The notes: a model not told the origin generated them from the sequence alone. Positions 44,102 through 53,255 are shown, counted from the stretch's first letter. The stretch: 64,000 bases of DNA from Spirochaetota bacterium (GCA_024274705.1 JAJSAL010000041.1:1-64000), one strand, 5' to 3'. Numbers and translations: made by a program.

Positions 44102-45409
44102 ATGAACCATATAGAGCAGAGATTCGCCTCCTTGGGTATAAAACTCCCTGAACTCCTCCTTCCCGTAGAAGAAATCGATATGGAAAAATGGGCGGTCATA
44201 GCCTGCGACCAGTTTTCATCTGAACAAGGATACTGGGAAAAAGTAAAAGAACTGGTGGGAGAGAGTCCCTCCACGCTCAATCTCATTCTGCCTGAATGCT
44301 ATCTTGGTAAGGAGACACCGGAAGACCATGTTGCTTCGATAAACGCTGCCATGAGGGAGTACCTTCAGGCAGGTGTGTTCCGTACTTTAAGTCCCGGGTT
44401 TGTCCTGGTGGAAAGGAATGTAGCCTCGTTACCTCCACGGTATGGAATCGTACTCGCTGTGGACCTGGAATACTACGATTTCAATAAAGGCTCACAAAGT
44501 CTCATCCGGCCGACGGAAGGTACTATTCTGGAGCGCCTTCCTCCCAGGATAAAGATACGGGAGGAAGCCGCCCTGGACCTGCCCCACATCCTTTTTCTCA
44601 TTGATGATCCGGAAGGTACGGTGATCGAACAGGCGGCTGAACGAAAGGAACAGATGGAACTCCTCTATGATTTCGACCTGATGCAGGGCGGCGGTCACCT
44701 GTCGGGCAGGAAGATGGATGATCCGGACATTCTGATGAGTATGCTTGAAGCCCTTGAGAAACTGGCCGGCGGGAAGGATCTCCTCTTTGCGGTGGGAGAC
44801 GGGAATCATTCCCTGGCGACTGCCAAATCCATCTGGGACAACATAAAGGGTATAGGCGGAAACGGTGTAATGAACCATCCTGCGCGGTGGGCCCTGGTGG
44901 AAATAGAAAATATCTACAGCCCGGGTCTTATCTTCGAACCGATTCACCGGGTTCTGTTCAATGCCCGGCCCGAATTCCTCCTGGCCCGAATAGACCAGGA
45001 CCCTGCCTGTTCTCTGCGGGATGTCCGGAACCTGGAAGAAATGCACAGGATTATGGAAGGGGGCGGGGAAGGTCACAGGATCGGATTTGTGACACAGGAC
45101 CGCACCGGAATTATTTCCATGGATGGGGGAGAGACAACCCTTGCCGCTGAAGCGGTCCAGGATATCCTGGATCGCTATATCGAGGAGAATAGTGAAGTGG
45201 ATATCGACTACATTCACGGGGACGATACCGTCACAGATCTTGGGAGGAAACCCGGGAACATCGGCTTTTTTCTGCCTCCCCTGGACAAGGGCACATTTTT
45301 CGACATCATCATCGAAAAAGGAGCGCTCCCGAGGAAAACCTTTTCCCTGGGCGAAGCCAAGGGAAAACGGTATTACCTGGAGGCCGGGAAGCTCTTAAGG
45401 GACTTATGA
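44102..45409 (+). CDS. DUF1015-family protein
   Basis: A 435-residue protein of the DUF1015 family (often beside serine-biosynthesis genes in anaerobes; biochemical role not established to my knowledge). The family motif 'FAVGDGNHSLATAKSIW' is near residue 235, with 'FSSEQGYWEKV' and 'SLIRPTEGTILERLPPR' upstream. The frame is open from 44054; ATG 44102 has SD 'GGAG'. It overlaps the MoaD-like gene by ATGA. Confidence 0.78.
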   Translation: MNHIEQRFASLGIKLPELLLPVEEIDMEKWAVIACDQFSSEQGYWEKVKELVGESPSTLNLILPECYLGKETPEDHVASINAAMREYLQAGVFRTLSPGFVLVERNVASLPPRYGIVLAVDLEYYDFNKGSQSLIRPTEGTILERLPPRIKIREEAALDLPHILFLIDDPEGTVIEQAAERKEQMELLYDFDLMQGGGHLSGRKMDDPDILMSMLEALEKLAGGKDLLFAVGDGNHSLATAKSIWDNIKGIGGNGVMNHPARWALVEIENIYSPGLIFEPIHRVLFNARPEFLLARIDQDPACSLRDVRNLEEMHRIMEGGGEGHRIGFVTQDRTGIISMDGGETTLAAEAVQDILDRYIEENSEVDIDYIHGDDTVTDLGRKPGNIGFFLPPLDKGTFFDIIIEKGALPRKTFSLGEAKGKRYYLEAGKLLRDL

Positions 45410-45669
45410 ATGTACATGTGCGGCTCCTCGGGTTTTACCAGATGATGCTGGGCAGGATGTATGAAGATATACAACTGAGGAAAGGGGCAAGCCTGGATGA
45501 GCTGTGGAATTATTTCCAGAGCAGTTATGTCCAGCTTCAATCGAAGGACATGAAACGGATTGCAGGTATGTCGGTAAACAAGACGTATGTACCCCGTAAA
45601 AACTGGAGATCTTTCGTGTTGCAGGAAGGAGACGAGGTGGACCTCTTAAGTCAAATGGCAGGAGGCTGA
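45406..45669 (+). CDS. MoaD-like ubiquitin-fold protein with GG tail
   Basis: An 87-residue beta-grasp protein ending 'DEVDLLSQMAGG'. The Gly-Gly terminus is the activation site in sulfur-carrier proteins. It precedes the second AOR gene by 25 bases and probably serves its pterin cofactor, or may be a dedicated sulfur donor or modifier. The core is less like MoaD than the protein at 16156. Confidence 0.72.
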   Translation: MNVHVRLLGFYQMMLGRMYEDIQLRKGASLDELWNYFQSSYVQLQSKDMKRIAGMSVNKTYVPRKNWRSFVLQEGDEVDLLSQMAGG

Positions 45670-45694
45670 ACATTTCGTAAACAGGAGAAGAGAA

Positions 45695-47596
45695 ATGGCA
45701 AAGACAGCGTGGATCAATTTGACGGAAACCGTAATTCACATAGAGGATACAGACAGGAAATTAATTACCACCTATATCGGAAGCAGGGGGATAGCGGCGA
45801 AAGTTCTCTATGATCTTGCAGGTCCTGCAATCGGACCTCTGGACCCGGAGAACCCCCTTATTTTCTCCACCGGCCCCTTTACAGGAACACCCTGGCCGTC
45901 TGCCGCCAGGTATACCGTTACTGCCAAGTCTCCTGCCACCGGGGCGTACGGATACGCAAACAGTTCCGGTTTTTTCGGCCCCCAGATGAGGAAGGCGGGA
46001 TATGATATGTTCGTCATCCGGGGAAAAGCGGAAAAACCGGTATACCTTTTGGTGGAAGGTGAAAACATCACCATCCATTCCGCCGAACACCTGTGGGGAA
46101 AGGAGACGGGAGAAGTAGAGAGCCGCTTAAGGAAGCAGTACGAAGGAGCGAGGGTCGCCGGTATCGGACCGGCCGGTGAGAACCTTGTACAGCTCGCATC
46201 GGTGATCAACGACTATGGCAGGGCTGCCGCCCGGACCGGCATGGGTGCCGTTATGGGATCGAAAAATGTAAAAGCCATTGTGGTGATGGGGTCGGTAAAG
46301 CAGTCCCTTCCGGATGAGTTCAGGAACGTGATCAGGCGGGTAAGTCCTCTGGTGCGGAACCATCCCGGAGCCCGGGATTATAATAAGTGGGGGACCGTCA
46401 TACTGTTGAACTACAAGAACAGAAGCGGGGACAACCCGACAAAAAACCACCGGTATGGTCAGTTCCCCATGGGAGACCGTATCAATGCCCAGTCAATAGC
46501 CGGGTATACTGTCCGCAACCAGGGATGTTATGCCTGCTCCATAAAATGTGCGCGGTTCACCAAGGTCCCGGACGGGCCCTATAAAACTCCGGAACAGGAA
46601 GGTCCGGAGTATGAAACATCCAATGCCCTTGGTCCCAACGTATGGAATGATGATGTGGAGCTTCTCATCTACTGCAACAAGCTGTGCAACGAGCTGGGTA
46701 TCGATACTATTTCTGTGGGTGTTCTTATTGCTTTTGCCATGGAAGCCCACGAAAATGGTCTTCTCCATGACCCGCAGTACAGTCTCGGGTGGGGTGATCC
46801 CGACACGATCATAGGGCTTATCCGGGACATTTCCCTTCGCCGGGGGAAAGCCGGAACCCTCCTTGCCGGCGGCGTACGCGATGCCGCAGGAAAGCTGGGT
46901 TGCGGAAGCGAATCCTATGCCATGCAGGTGAAGAATGTGGAACTTCCCCGGCAGGACGGCAGAGTTCTCAAGGGGATGGCCTTGGGGCATGCTACGAGCA
47001 ACCGCGGGGCTGATCACCTGTACGCCCTGCCCACCCTCGATCTCACCGGGAACACCGAAGTGGTTTCACAGGTGGAAGAACTGGCACGGTGCGGACCCGA
47101 GCTGATGAGTACGGTATCCGAAAAATACAAGGCGGACATGATACGATTTACCGAAACATGTAATGCCCTTGCGGATGCATTGGGCATCTGTAAATTCGCC
47201 TTCACCGAAACGTACGCAATCATGCCTTCCGACCTGGCCGAAGGGTTACGTGCCCTGGGCTGGGAAATAAGTGAGGAAGAACTCTTTACCGCGGGCCAGA
47301 GAATCGTCAACCTGGAAAGGATCTACAATGTACGCCATGGTTACAGCAGGAAAGACGACACTCTTCCGGAACGGCACCTGAAAGAACCTTTGGATGTATA
47401 CGTACATCCTGAGGATATCGGGAAGGTTTCCCCGGATGAAGCGGAGATGGTACACACCGGTCTCCTCGTTGATCTTGATCCGATGCTGGATGATTACTAC
47501 CGCCTGGGAGGGTGGGACAGAAACGGGATCCCTTCAGCGGAGCGGCTTAAGGAACTGGGATTGGACTTCTGTATCGGGGATATACCCGCATCATGA
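45695..47596 (+). CDS. Aldehyde ferredoxin oxidoreductase (AOR)-family tungsten enzyme, second copy
   Basis: Tungsto-pterin oxidoreductase, 633 residues, in the usual AOR range. Motifs: 'GSRGIAAKVLYD', 'FSTGPFTGTPWPSAARYTV', 'GRAAARTGMGAVMGSKN' and the standard cluster C-x2-C-x3-C ('GCYACSIKC') with a late Cys in 'LGICKFAF'. It is not a recent duplicate of the AOR at 16559, as the two differ in cluster spacing and length. It is bracketed by two GG-tailed small proteins, overlapping the second by ATGA. Substrate unknown; the operon suggests an aldehyde or acid from purine-type breakdown. Confidence 0.87.
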   Translation: MAKTAWINLTETVIHIEDTDRKLITTYIGSRGIAAKVLYDLAGPAIGPLDPENPLIFSTGPFTGTPWPSAARYTVTAKSPATGAYGYANSSGFFGPQMRKAGYDMFVIRGKAEKPVYLLVEGENITIHSAEHLWGKETGEVESRLRKQYEGARVAGIGPAGENLVQLASVINDYGRAAARTGMGAVMGSKNVKAIVVMGSVKQSLPDEFRNVIRRVSPLVRNHPGARDYNKWGTVILLNYKNRSGDNPTKNHRYGQFPMGDRINAQSIAGYTVRNQGCYACSIKCARFTKVPDGPYKTPEQEGPEYETSNALGPNVWNDDVELLIYCNKLCNELGIDTISVGVLIAFAMEAHENGLLHDPQYSLGWGDPDTIIGLIRDISLRRGKAGTLLAGGVRDAAGKLGCGSESYAMQVKNVELPRQDGRVLKGMALGHATSNRGADHLYALPTLDLTGNTEVVSQVEELARCGPELMSTVSEKYKADMIRFTETCNALADALGICKFAFTETYAIMPSDLAEGLRALGWEISEEELFTAGQRIVNLERIYNVRHGYSRKDDTLPERHLKEPLDVYVHPEDIGKVSPDEAEMVHTGLLVDLDPMLDDYYRLGGWDRNGIPSAERLKELGLDFCIGDIPAS

Positions 47597-47790
47597 TAAC
47601 GGTAAAAGGGAGGTCCCTGGAGTGGCGCCCCGGTCTTACCGTTGAAACGCTCCTCAAGGAAACAGGGTACTACTTTCCCAACATGCAGGTAGTGGTAGAC
47701 AAAAAAATAATAAAACAGCAAAATTGGGGTTCTTTTATCGTTCCCGACGGCGCCAGGATCGATATTTTTCACATTATCTACGGCGGCTGA
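47593..47790 (+). CDS. ThiS-like ubiquitin-fold protein with GG tail
   Basis: A 65-residue ThiS-sized beta-grasp protein ('MITVKGRSLEWRPGLTVETL') ending 'IFHIIYGG'. Size and sequence resemble ThiS, the thiazole sulfur carrier, but no thiamin genes are near. It overlaps the AOR stop by ATGA, so it is coupled to the AOR. Two different GG-tailed proteins around one AOR is unusual. Confidence 0.75.
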   Translation: MITVKGRSLEWRPGLTVETLLKETGYYFPNMQVVVDKKIIKQQNWGSFIVPDGARIDIFHIIYGG

Positions 47791-47807
47791 AAACAGGAGG
47801 AATATCC

Positions 47808-48176
47808 GTGGAGCTGAAATACAGGAACATCATTTCCTTTGTCTGGTCAAAAGATATCGGCAGGTCCCTTACCTTTTATACTGTTATTCTGGGTTGCAGA
47901 GTGGTGTTCCAGTCTCAGAACTGGGTCGAATTAGCCGTTCCGGGCTTAAGTACCGGTTATCTGGCTATCAATCTCGATTCGTCGGACCAGCCGATCAGGA
48001 AAAACGAATTCATCACCTTAGGCGTGGATAACCTGGACCTTTTTACGGCTCATCTGGCTGCCAGCAAGGTAAAGCTGAAAGGCGAAGTCATGGAATTCTA
48101 CGAGGAAGGTATCCGCATGCTCAAGTTCTACGATCCTGACGATAATATCATAACTGCAGCGGAAGTGGAAAGGTGA
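47808..48176 (+). CDS. VOC-superfamily (glyoxalase/dioxygenase-fold) protein
   Basis: A 122-residue paired beta-alpha-beta-beta-beta protein: 'FVWSKDIGRSLTFYTVILGC' opens the first module and 'LKFYDPDDNIITAAE' is the canonical end with the metal-ligand Glu. GTG 47808 follows 'CAGGAGGAAT'. Last gene of the long plus-strand operon; it converges on and overlaps the end of the histidine kinase gene by 29 bases. Confidence 0.8.
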   Translation: MELKYRNIISFVWSKDIGRSLTFYTVILGCRVVFQSQNWVELAVPGLSTGYLAINLDSSDQPIRKNEFITLGVDNLDLFTAHLAASKVKLKGEVMEFYEEGIRMLKFYDPDDNIITAAEVER

Positions 48177-49440
48177 TCACCATGGAAAATCCACCGGTTC
48201 TTTGAATTTCCAGGGTACCCTCGATCTGCTCCACGAATGTCTTTACCAGGGTAAGACCCAGTGTCGGACTTTGCCCGGTTATCTCCGGGTCATATCCCGG
48301 CCCGCTGTCCCCGTATGTGAGAACACCTTGGTTTTCGTCGTTTACAGAAAAGGCTATTTCGATTTTATTTTCCAATCCCCTGTTAAAAGCATATTTCACA
48401 CTGTTGGTGATCAGTTCGTTGATGATCAGTCCGCAGGGAATAGCCGTATCTACAGGAAGAATTAGTTTCTCGATCCGGATAACCAGCCTGACTTGCCCGG
48501 GTTGCACGGTCAATGTCGAAAGGATATCTCTGGACAAATTTTCAACGTATGTTGCGAAGGGGATCTTTGAGATAGAATCTATGCGGTACAGCTGGTCATG
48601 GATGAGGGCCATATTCTTAATTCTACCCCTTGCTCCTTCGAGCATATCCCTTTTGGATGCTCTCGACCGGGAAGTGAGAGAAAGCATACTGCTGACAATC
48701 TGAAGGTTGTTTTTTACCCGGTGATGCAATTCTTTAAGGAGTACTTCTTGCTCTTTAAGGGCTTTTTCGGTGGCGGTGAATGCCTGTTCCCTGCTCCTTT
48801 CCGCTCTCCGGAAGGAACCGTACAGCAGAAGAAGCGAGGACGGCAGGAGGACCACCGATATTGCAAGAAGGGCAAAGAGGATCGGGTTGTAGGCGGTGCG
48901 GACTTCCCTGACTACTTCCCTGTAAGAGCGATGGACGCCGATACCCCAGTTTCGTTCCGGTAGTTTTGTAAAAGCGGCGATCTGTTTTTCCCTTGAACTG
49001 GATATGTACTCACCCACGTACTCGGTACCCTGTTCGGCCAATTCCGACAGGGTACACGACAGAGCCGCATCGCTGCCGAGGACAATGTTGTCACCGATAT
49101 AGTTCCCGATGGTTTCAGGGGAAGCTGTGTGCTCGATTAACTTGAAGGAAGCATCATAGACGCACAGGTATTCATCCTCCGGAACAGGGGATATTGAACG
49201 CCATATCCGTTTCAGTTCCGCCAGTAGCCTCTGGTCATCCCAGGTGCTGAACTCCGAAGCGTGAAGGGCCATCATGCGTGCTTTCTGCAGATACTGAGTA
49301 CGATAATACCGTTCAGTCTGTCTGAATGAGCGGTTGTAGGAAATAATGGTGATTCCCAGGGAGAGGACGATCGCGACAAAGCCTGTTAATACGGCGATTG
49401 CCGCTGTTCTATTCCATCTCCCAGGATGCCATGAACACAA
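48148..49440 (-). CDS. Membrane sensor histidine kinase (HisKA_2/HWE-like)
   Basis: A 430-residue kinase. A transmembrane segment (about 14-33), an extracytoplasmic sensor of about 150 residues (dCache-like by size), a second transmembrane segment (about 184-207), then the HisKA_2 box 'LLKELHHRVKNNLQIVSSML' with the phosphorylated His, and an ATPase domain ('INELITNSVKYAF', 'DSGPGYDP', 'GLTLVKTFVEQ'). Start is TTG 49440 with a perfect SD AGGAGG. No response regulator is adjacent. Downstream of ychF in the same direction. Confidence 0.85.
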   Translation of the reverse strand: MCSWHPGRWNRTAAIAVLTGFVAIVLSLGITIISYNRSFRQTERYYRTQYLQKARMMALHASEFSTWDDQRLLAELKRIWRSISPVPEDEYLCVYDASFKLIEHTASPETIGNYIGDNIVLGSDAALSCTLSELAEQGTEYVGEYISSSREKQIAAFTKLPERNWGIGVHRSYREVVREVRTAYNPILFALLAISVVLLPSSLLLLYGSFRRAERSREQAFTATEKALKEQEVLLKELHHRVKNNLQIVSSMLSLTSRSRASKRDMLEGARGRIKNMALIHDQLYRIDSISKIPFATYVENLSRDILSTLTVQPGQVRLVIRIEKLILPVDTAIPCGLIINELITNSVKYAFNRGLENKIEIAFSVNDENQGVLTYGDSGPGYDPEITGQSPTLGLTLVKTFVEQIEGTLEIQRTGGFSMVITFPLPLQL

Positions 49441-49530
49441 TTAATCCTCCTGATACTTTCTACTATAATGAGTAAAGTATGGTGATTATTATTATTTTAT
49501 CAAGATATCAGTGCACTTTGTTACATTATG

Positions 49531-50583
49531 TTAAATACTGAACCGGACGTTGATGATGTCCCCATCCCGAAGGGTGTAATTCTTTCCTTCCAGGCGGAAA
49601 TGTACATTGTCCTTTACACCTTTTTCGCTGCCTGCCTCGATGAGATCGTCGTAAGAGAAGCATTCCGCCCTGATGAATCCCCGGGCAAGATCACTGTGAA
49701 TCGTTCCTGCCGCATCAACCGCGGTTTCCCCTTTGTGCAGGGTCCAGGCACGCACCTCGTCTTCTCCCACGGTAAAGAAACTGATGTATCCCAGCATGTC
49801 ATAGGCAAACCTGGTAAGCCGTTCTTTGGCCGATGTTTCGATCCCCATGTCCTGCATAAAAAATTCTGCTTCTTCCGGTTCGAGCCTGCTCAATTCCATC
49901 TCGAAACCGCCTGCGAACTCGATCAGGTCATACTCCCCTGAAAGCTCATCCAGTAAGCCCTGATTGTTCCCGTAACAGGTTTCGTCTGAGTTCAAAATGA
50001 CAAGGAGCGGTTTAAGAGAGAGGAACTGGAATCCGGAAATTGTCTTCAATTCATCGTCGGTGAGATCGAGCTCACGCAAAAGCTTATCTTCGTTCAGCTT
50101 ATTCGCGGCCTTTCTCAGCACTTTTTCTTCTTTCTGGAGTTCCGGAGTTTTCTTTCCCCGCTTACAATCCGCCTCTATTCTTTCCAGCCTGTTTTCAGTA
50201 ATGATCAGGTCGGAGAGGATGAGTTCGCTTCTCACATTGTCGAGATCCGCCCGGGGATCAGGTTTTCCCAGGGTTTCATCCAGGATATCATTCGAGAAGT
50301 TTCTGATTACCAGAGCCAACGCATCGGAGGTCTTTACGAGACCCATGGAAGAACCGGATGTGAGACCGGCGAAATCGAAAAACTCGATAGTGGCATAGAT
50401 GGTTTTTTTCGGTTTGTACATCTCCTTAAGCCTGGTTACACGAGGATCCATTACTTCCACAACCGCCAGGTGAGGTTCAACTTTCTGACTGGTATAAGTA
50501 TTTACTGCCTCTTCCGACCCGGTAAGAGCGTTGAAAATCGTCGTCTTACCTGATTTTTCGAGTCCTATCAGCCCTATCTTCAT
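49531..50583 (-). CDS. ychF: YchF-type ATPase of the OBG family
   Basis: A 350-residue translation-associated P-loop NTPase. 'GLEKSGKTTIFNAL' is the P-loop, 'FDFAGL' the G3 region, 'ILNSDE' replaces the usual NxxE/NKxD site, and a TGS domain ends 'LRDGDIINVRFSI'. It is somewhat shorter and more divergent than E. coli YchF (363). The frame is open to 50646, but ATG 50583 begins the normal 'MKIGLIGLEKSGKT'. No SD at the start, and its promoter lies only 10 bases away. Confidence 0.85.
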   Translation of the reverse strand: MKIGLIGLEKSGKTTIFNALTGSEEAVNTYTSQKVEPHLAVVEVMDPRVTRLKEMYKPKKTIYATIEFFDFAGLTSGSSMGLVKTSDALALVIRNFSNDILDETLGKPDPRADLDNVRSELILSDLIITENRLERIEADCKRGKKTPELQKEEKVLRKAANKLNEDKLLRELDLTDDELKTISGFQFLSLKPLLVILNSDETCYGNNQGLLDELSGEYDLIEFAGGFEMELSRLEPEEAEFFMQDMGIETSAKERLTRFAYDMLGYISFFTVGEDEVRAWTLHKGETAVDAAGTIHSDLARGFIRAECFSYDDLIEAGSEKGVKDNVHFRLEGKNYTLRDGDIINVRFSI

Positions 50584-50593
50584 AAGTGGGTCA

Positions 50594-50622
50594 ATCCTAT
50601 ATGTTCCTCCCTGATGAGTCAA
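50594..50622 (-). promoter_or_regulatory. Promoter of ychF, leaderless-type
   Basis: TTGACT (50622-50617), 17-base spacer, TAGGAT (50599-50594). Ten bases separate the -10 hexamer from ATG 50583, so the mRNA would begin about four bases before the start codon. Confidence 0.5.
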
Positions 50623-50628
50623 GGAACG

Positions 50629-50723
50629 AAAAAAAAGAAGGAGCACAGCGGAAAAATAATCAGGGGATTAAGATTATTTAATCAGGACATTCCTGTTTAG
50701 GGGCAGGATTGCTGTGCTCCCTT
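50629..50723 (-). ncRNA. Compact structured element, possible small RNA or terminator
   Basis: A perfect 10-bp outer stem (50640-50649 with 50711-50720) encloses 61 bases that contain a perfect 8-bp inner stem (50654-50661 with 50672-50679). A third segment has competing pairings: CAGG 50683-50686 with CCTG 50692-50695, or that CCTG with CAGG 50704-50707. On the minus strand the element is followed by a T-rich run (TTCTTTTTTTT), so a transcript ending here would have an intrinsic terminator. No promoter was recognised. It lies between divergent genes, ahead of the ychF promoter. Confidence 0.45.
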
Positions 50724-50831
50724 AACGAGTTGGTCTTAAGTAAAGTAAAGACAATTTCCGGCGGACGTAACACGGTGTCGGAAGGGCTAATGAAGGGCCC
50801 TGTTCATTCCGAAAAATGAAATGGAGGCACT

Positions 50832-51050
50832 ATGATACAGTATAAAGTAAAAGGCAGCAAAGGCATAGATACTTTTGTGGAAATCACGGCGGAACACGAA
50901 CAGGGATTCGACGTACTCATTACCAGTGTATGTGACGGCTATAAAAAAGAAATGCAAGAGTATATAACCAGAGATCTTTTTGAAACGTGCTTAAGAACGG
51001 GATATCTGACAAAAATTGGAAATATGGAAGGCACACTGATAAGCGCCTGA
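50832..51050 (+). CDS. Small protein of unknown function
   Basis: A 72-residue acidic protein with no recognised domain. It opens 'MIQYKVKGSKGIDTFVEITA' and has a charged, probably helical C-terminal half ('GYKKEMQEYITRDLFETCL'). No signal peptide or membrane segment. SD 'ATGGAGG' is well placed. It stands alone between the structured element and the broken kinase. Confidence 0.6.
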   Translation: MIQYKVKGSKGIDTFVEITAEHEQGFDVLITSVCDGYKKEMQEYITRDLFETCLRTGYLTKIGNMEGTLISA

Positions 51051-51139
51051 CCCGCTGCATGTAAAAAAGTCCGGTAATTCCCCTGAATCCATGGATGTGA
51101 TAATGTAGAGTATCTCCCGGCTGGTGAGTAGTTGTTATC

Positions 51140-52455
51140 ATGTCGAATAAATTGAGACTGTACAAACGATTCCGCAGGTTTTTTCAGAAGAACTATAGCG
51201 ATGCTTCATTTGAAGTCCGGAAAAAAATGGAGTATCTGGCAGGATGATCCAGCTCCTGACGAACCTTGTTTCCAATGCAGTTAAATATACCGAAGATGGG
51301 GAAATAATCGTTTCAGTAACCTGTGAGTCAAAGACTGAAGATACTGCAGATCTGGAGTTTTCCGTTTCGGATACGGGAATCGGAATCGATGAAGAAATTC
51401 TGCCTCACCTGTTTGACGCTTTTACACAGGCGGACGGGTCGACAACCAGAAAATTCGGCGGTACCGGGCTGGGGCTGGCGATCTGTAAAAGTCTTGTTGA
51501 GCTCATGGGCGGAACGATCCGGGCGGAATCAGAAAAGGGGACCGGTTCACGCTTCGCTTTTTCTCTTACCCTGAAAAGACAGCTGAAGGAGAAGGAAGTA
51601 CAGAGGGTAGTTCCCGGCAAGCTGAGCGGTATGAAGGCCCTGGTAATCGATGATAACCTGGCTGCCAGGACTGTGCTCAAAGACATCCTCGAATCATTTT
51701 CCTTTTCCACGGACACTGCGGATTCCGGTGAATCCGGTATCGAATTATTGCATTCGGAACGGTCAGGCGGGGAAGGATACGGACTCATCCTGCTGGATTG
51801 GAAGATGCCCGGGCTGAACGGACTGGAAACCGCGGAGCTGATCAAGAAAGACCCGGAACTGCAGTCGATTCCTATCATCCTTATGACGGCCTACAACGTG
51901 GACCGCAGCCTTCAGGATGAACACCGGGATATTATCGATGCCATGCTGATAAAACCAATTAAACCATCTTCCCTGTTCGATACTATTGTACGCCTCTCTT
52001 CCGGGGAGGAAGAGGGGATTATTACAAAGCAGTCCCTTGCCATGGATGCGGTAGAAGGAAGGGTGGTTCTTCTTGCAGAGGATAATGTCATCAACCAGAA
52101 GGTAGTCACAGCGATTATGAAGGAAGCCGGTGTAAAGGTGGAAATCGCAGAGAACGGCAGAGAGGCTGTTGAAGCTGTGAAAAGAAAGGTGTACGATGCT
52201 GTGCTTATGGATGTTCAGATGCCGGAAATGGACGGCTACGAGGCTTCCCGGCAAATCCGGAATACCGAGGGATTAGAATATCTTCCTATCATTGCCATGA
52301 CCGCCAATGCGATGAAAGGGGATAAAGAGAAGTGCCTCGCTGCGGGGATGAATGATTACATTGCTAAACCCATTGAAATCGACCAGTTGTTTACCACTCT
52401 CAAGCGGTGGATTCGACCCAATCAGGGAAATAAGACGGCAGGAGATCATGAATGA
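51140..52455 (+). pseudogene. Hybrid histidine kinase with internal deletion
   Basis: Two coding pieces. 51140-51247 encodes a basic, kinase-like N-terminus of 35 residues ('FFQKNYSDASFEVRKKMEYL') that stops at TGA. The frame at 51244-52455 then encodes an ATPase domain from its N-box ('QLLTNLVSNAVKYTEDG'), 'VSDTGIGIDEE' and 'FGGTGLGLAICKSL', and two receiver domains ('LLDWKMPGLNGLE', 'LMDVQMPEMDGYE'). The membrane sensor and the His-phosphotransfer helix are missing, removed with a frame change near 51240. The 403-residue C-terminal piece may still be made, as an ATPase-receiver protein without its own phospho-His. Confidence 0.75.
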
Positions 52456-53255
52456 AAAAGGCGGGTGAAAGTGTTGTCTGGATTACCGGGGCTTCCTCCG
52501 GAATCGGCAGCGCCCTGGCACGGGAATACAGCAGGCTCGGGGCCCGGTGCATCCTCACTGCCCGGAACAGGGAAAAGCTCGAAGAGGTCCGGAAGCAGTG
52601 TCCCCGGGGAGAATCCGGTGTAGCTGTTCTGCCGGGAGACCTGGGCCGGATCGAGACGATCCCGGAACTGGCAAAGAAGGCAGTGGTAATCTATGGACGA
52701 ATAGACATCCTGATCAATAACGCAGGTGTGTCTCAGCGCTCCCTGGTCCATGAAACCTCAATTGATGTGTATAAGGATCTCTTTAACGTCAATGTCCTGG
52801 GAACGATCGCATTAACCAGGGAAATACTGCCTGAGATGATCCGTAACCGGTCCGGACAGATTGTTGCCGTGTCCAGTATAGCCGGTAAATTCGGAACCCC
52901 CCTCCGTTCCGGTTACTGTGCTACAAAGCATGCTCTTCATGGGTTTTTTGATTCTCTCCGGGCGGAAGTGTGGCAGTATGGGATCTCTGTTTCCCTGGTT
53001 GTCCCCGGGTTTGTACAGACCGATATCAGCCGGCATGCTTTTACTGGGAGCGGCGGTTTCTATGGTAAAATGGACGAGAATCAGGCGGGGGCGGTCTCTC
53101 CCGAGGATGCGGCCAGGGCCATCGTCAGGAATGTTGCTGCATATAAACGGGAGTTTCGTGTGGGCATGAACGGTAAATCCCGGTTAGCCCTCTTTTTAGC
53201 TGCATTTTTTCCCGGTTTGCTTGCCCGTATCCTGAGAACTGCAAGGATCACCTGA
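52452..53255 (+). CDS. Short-chain dehydrogenase/reductase
   Basis: Classical SDR, 267 residues. 'TGASSGIGSAL' binds NAD(P), 'INNAGVSQ' is conserved, and the catalytic Ser-Tyr-Lys lie in 'VSSIAGKFG' and 'YCATKHAL'. A hydrophobic C-terminal stretch ('LALFLAAFFPGLLARIL') suggests membrane association, as in DHRS7-type enzymes. Start overlaps the kinase remnant by ATGA. Substrate unknown. Confidence 0.85.
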   Translation: MKKAGESVVWITGASSGIGSALAREYSRLGARCILTARNREKLEEVRKQCPRGESGVAVLPGDLGRIETIPELAKKAVVIYGRIDILINNAGVSQRSLVHETSIDVYKDLFNVNVLGTIALTREILPEMIRNRSGQIVAVSSIAGKFGTPLRSGYCATKHALHGFFDSLRAEVWQYGISVSLVVPGFVQTDISRHAFTGSGGFYGKMDENQAGAVSPEDAARAIVRNVAAYKREFRVGMNGKSRLALFLAAFFPGLLARILRTARIT

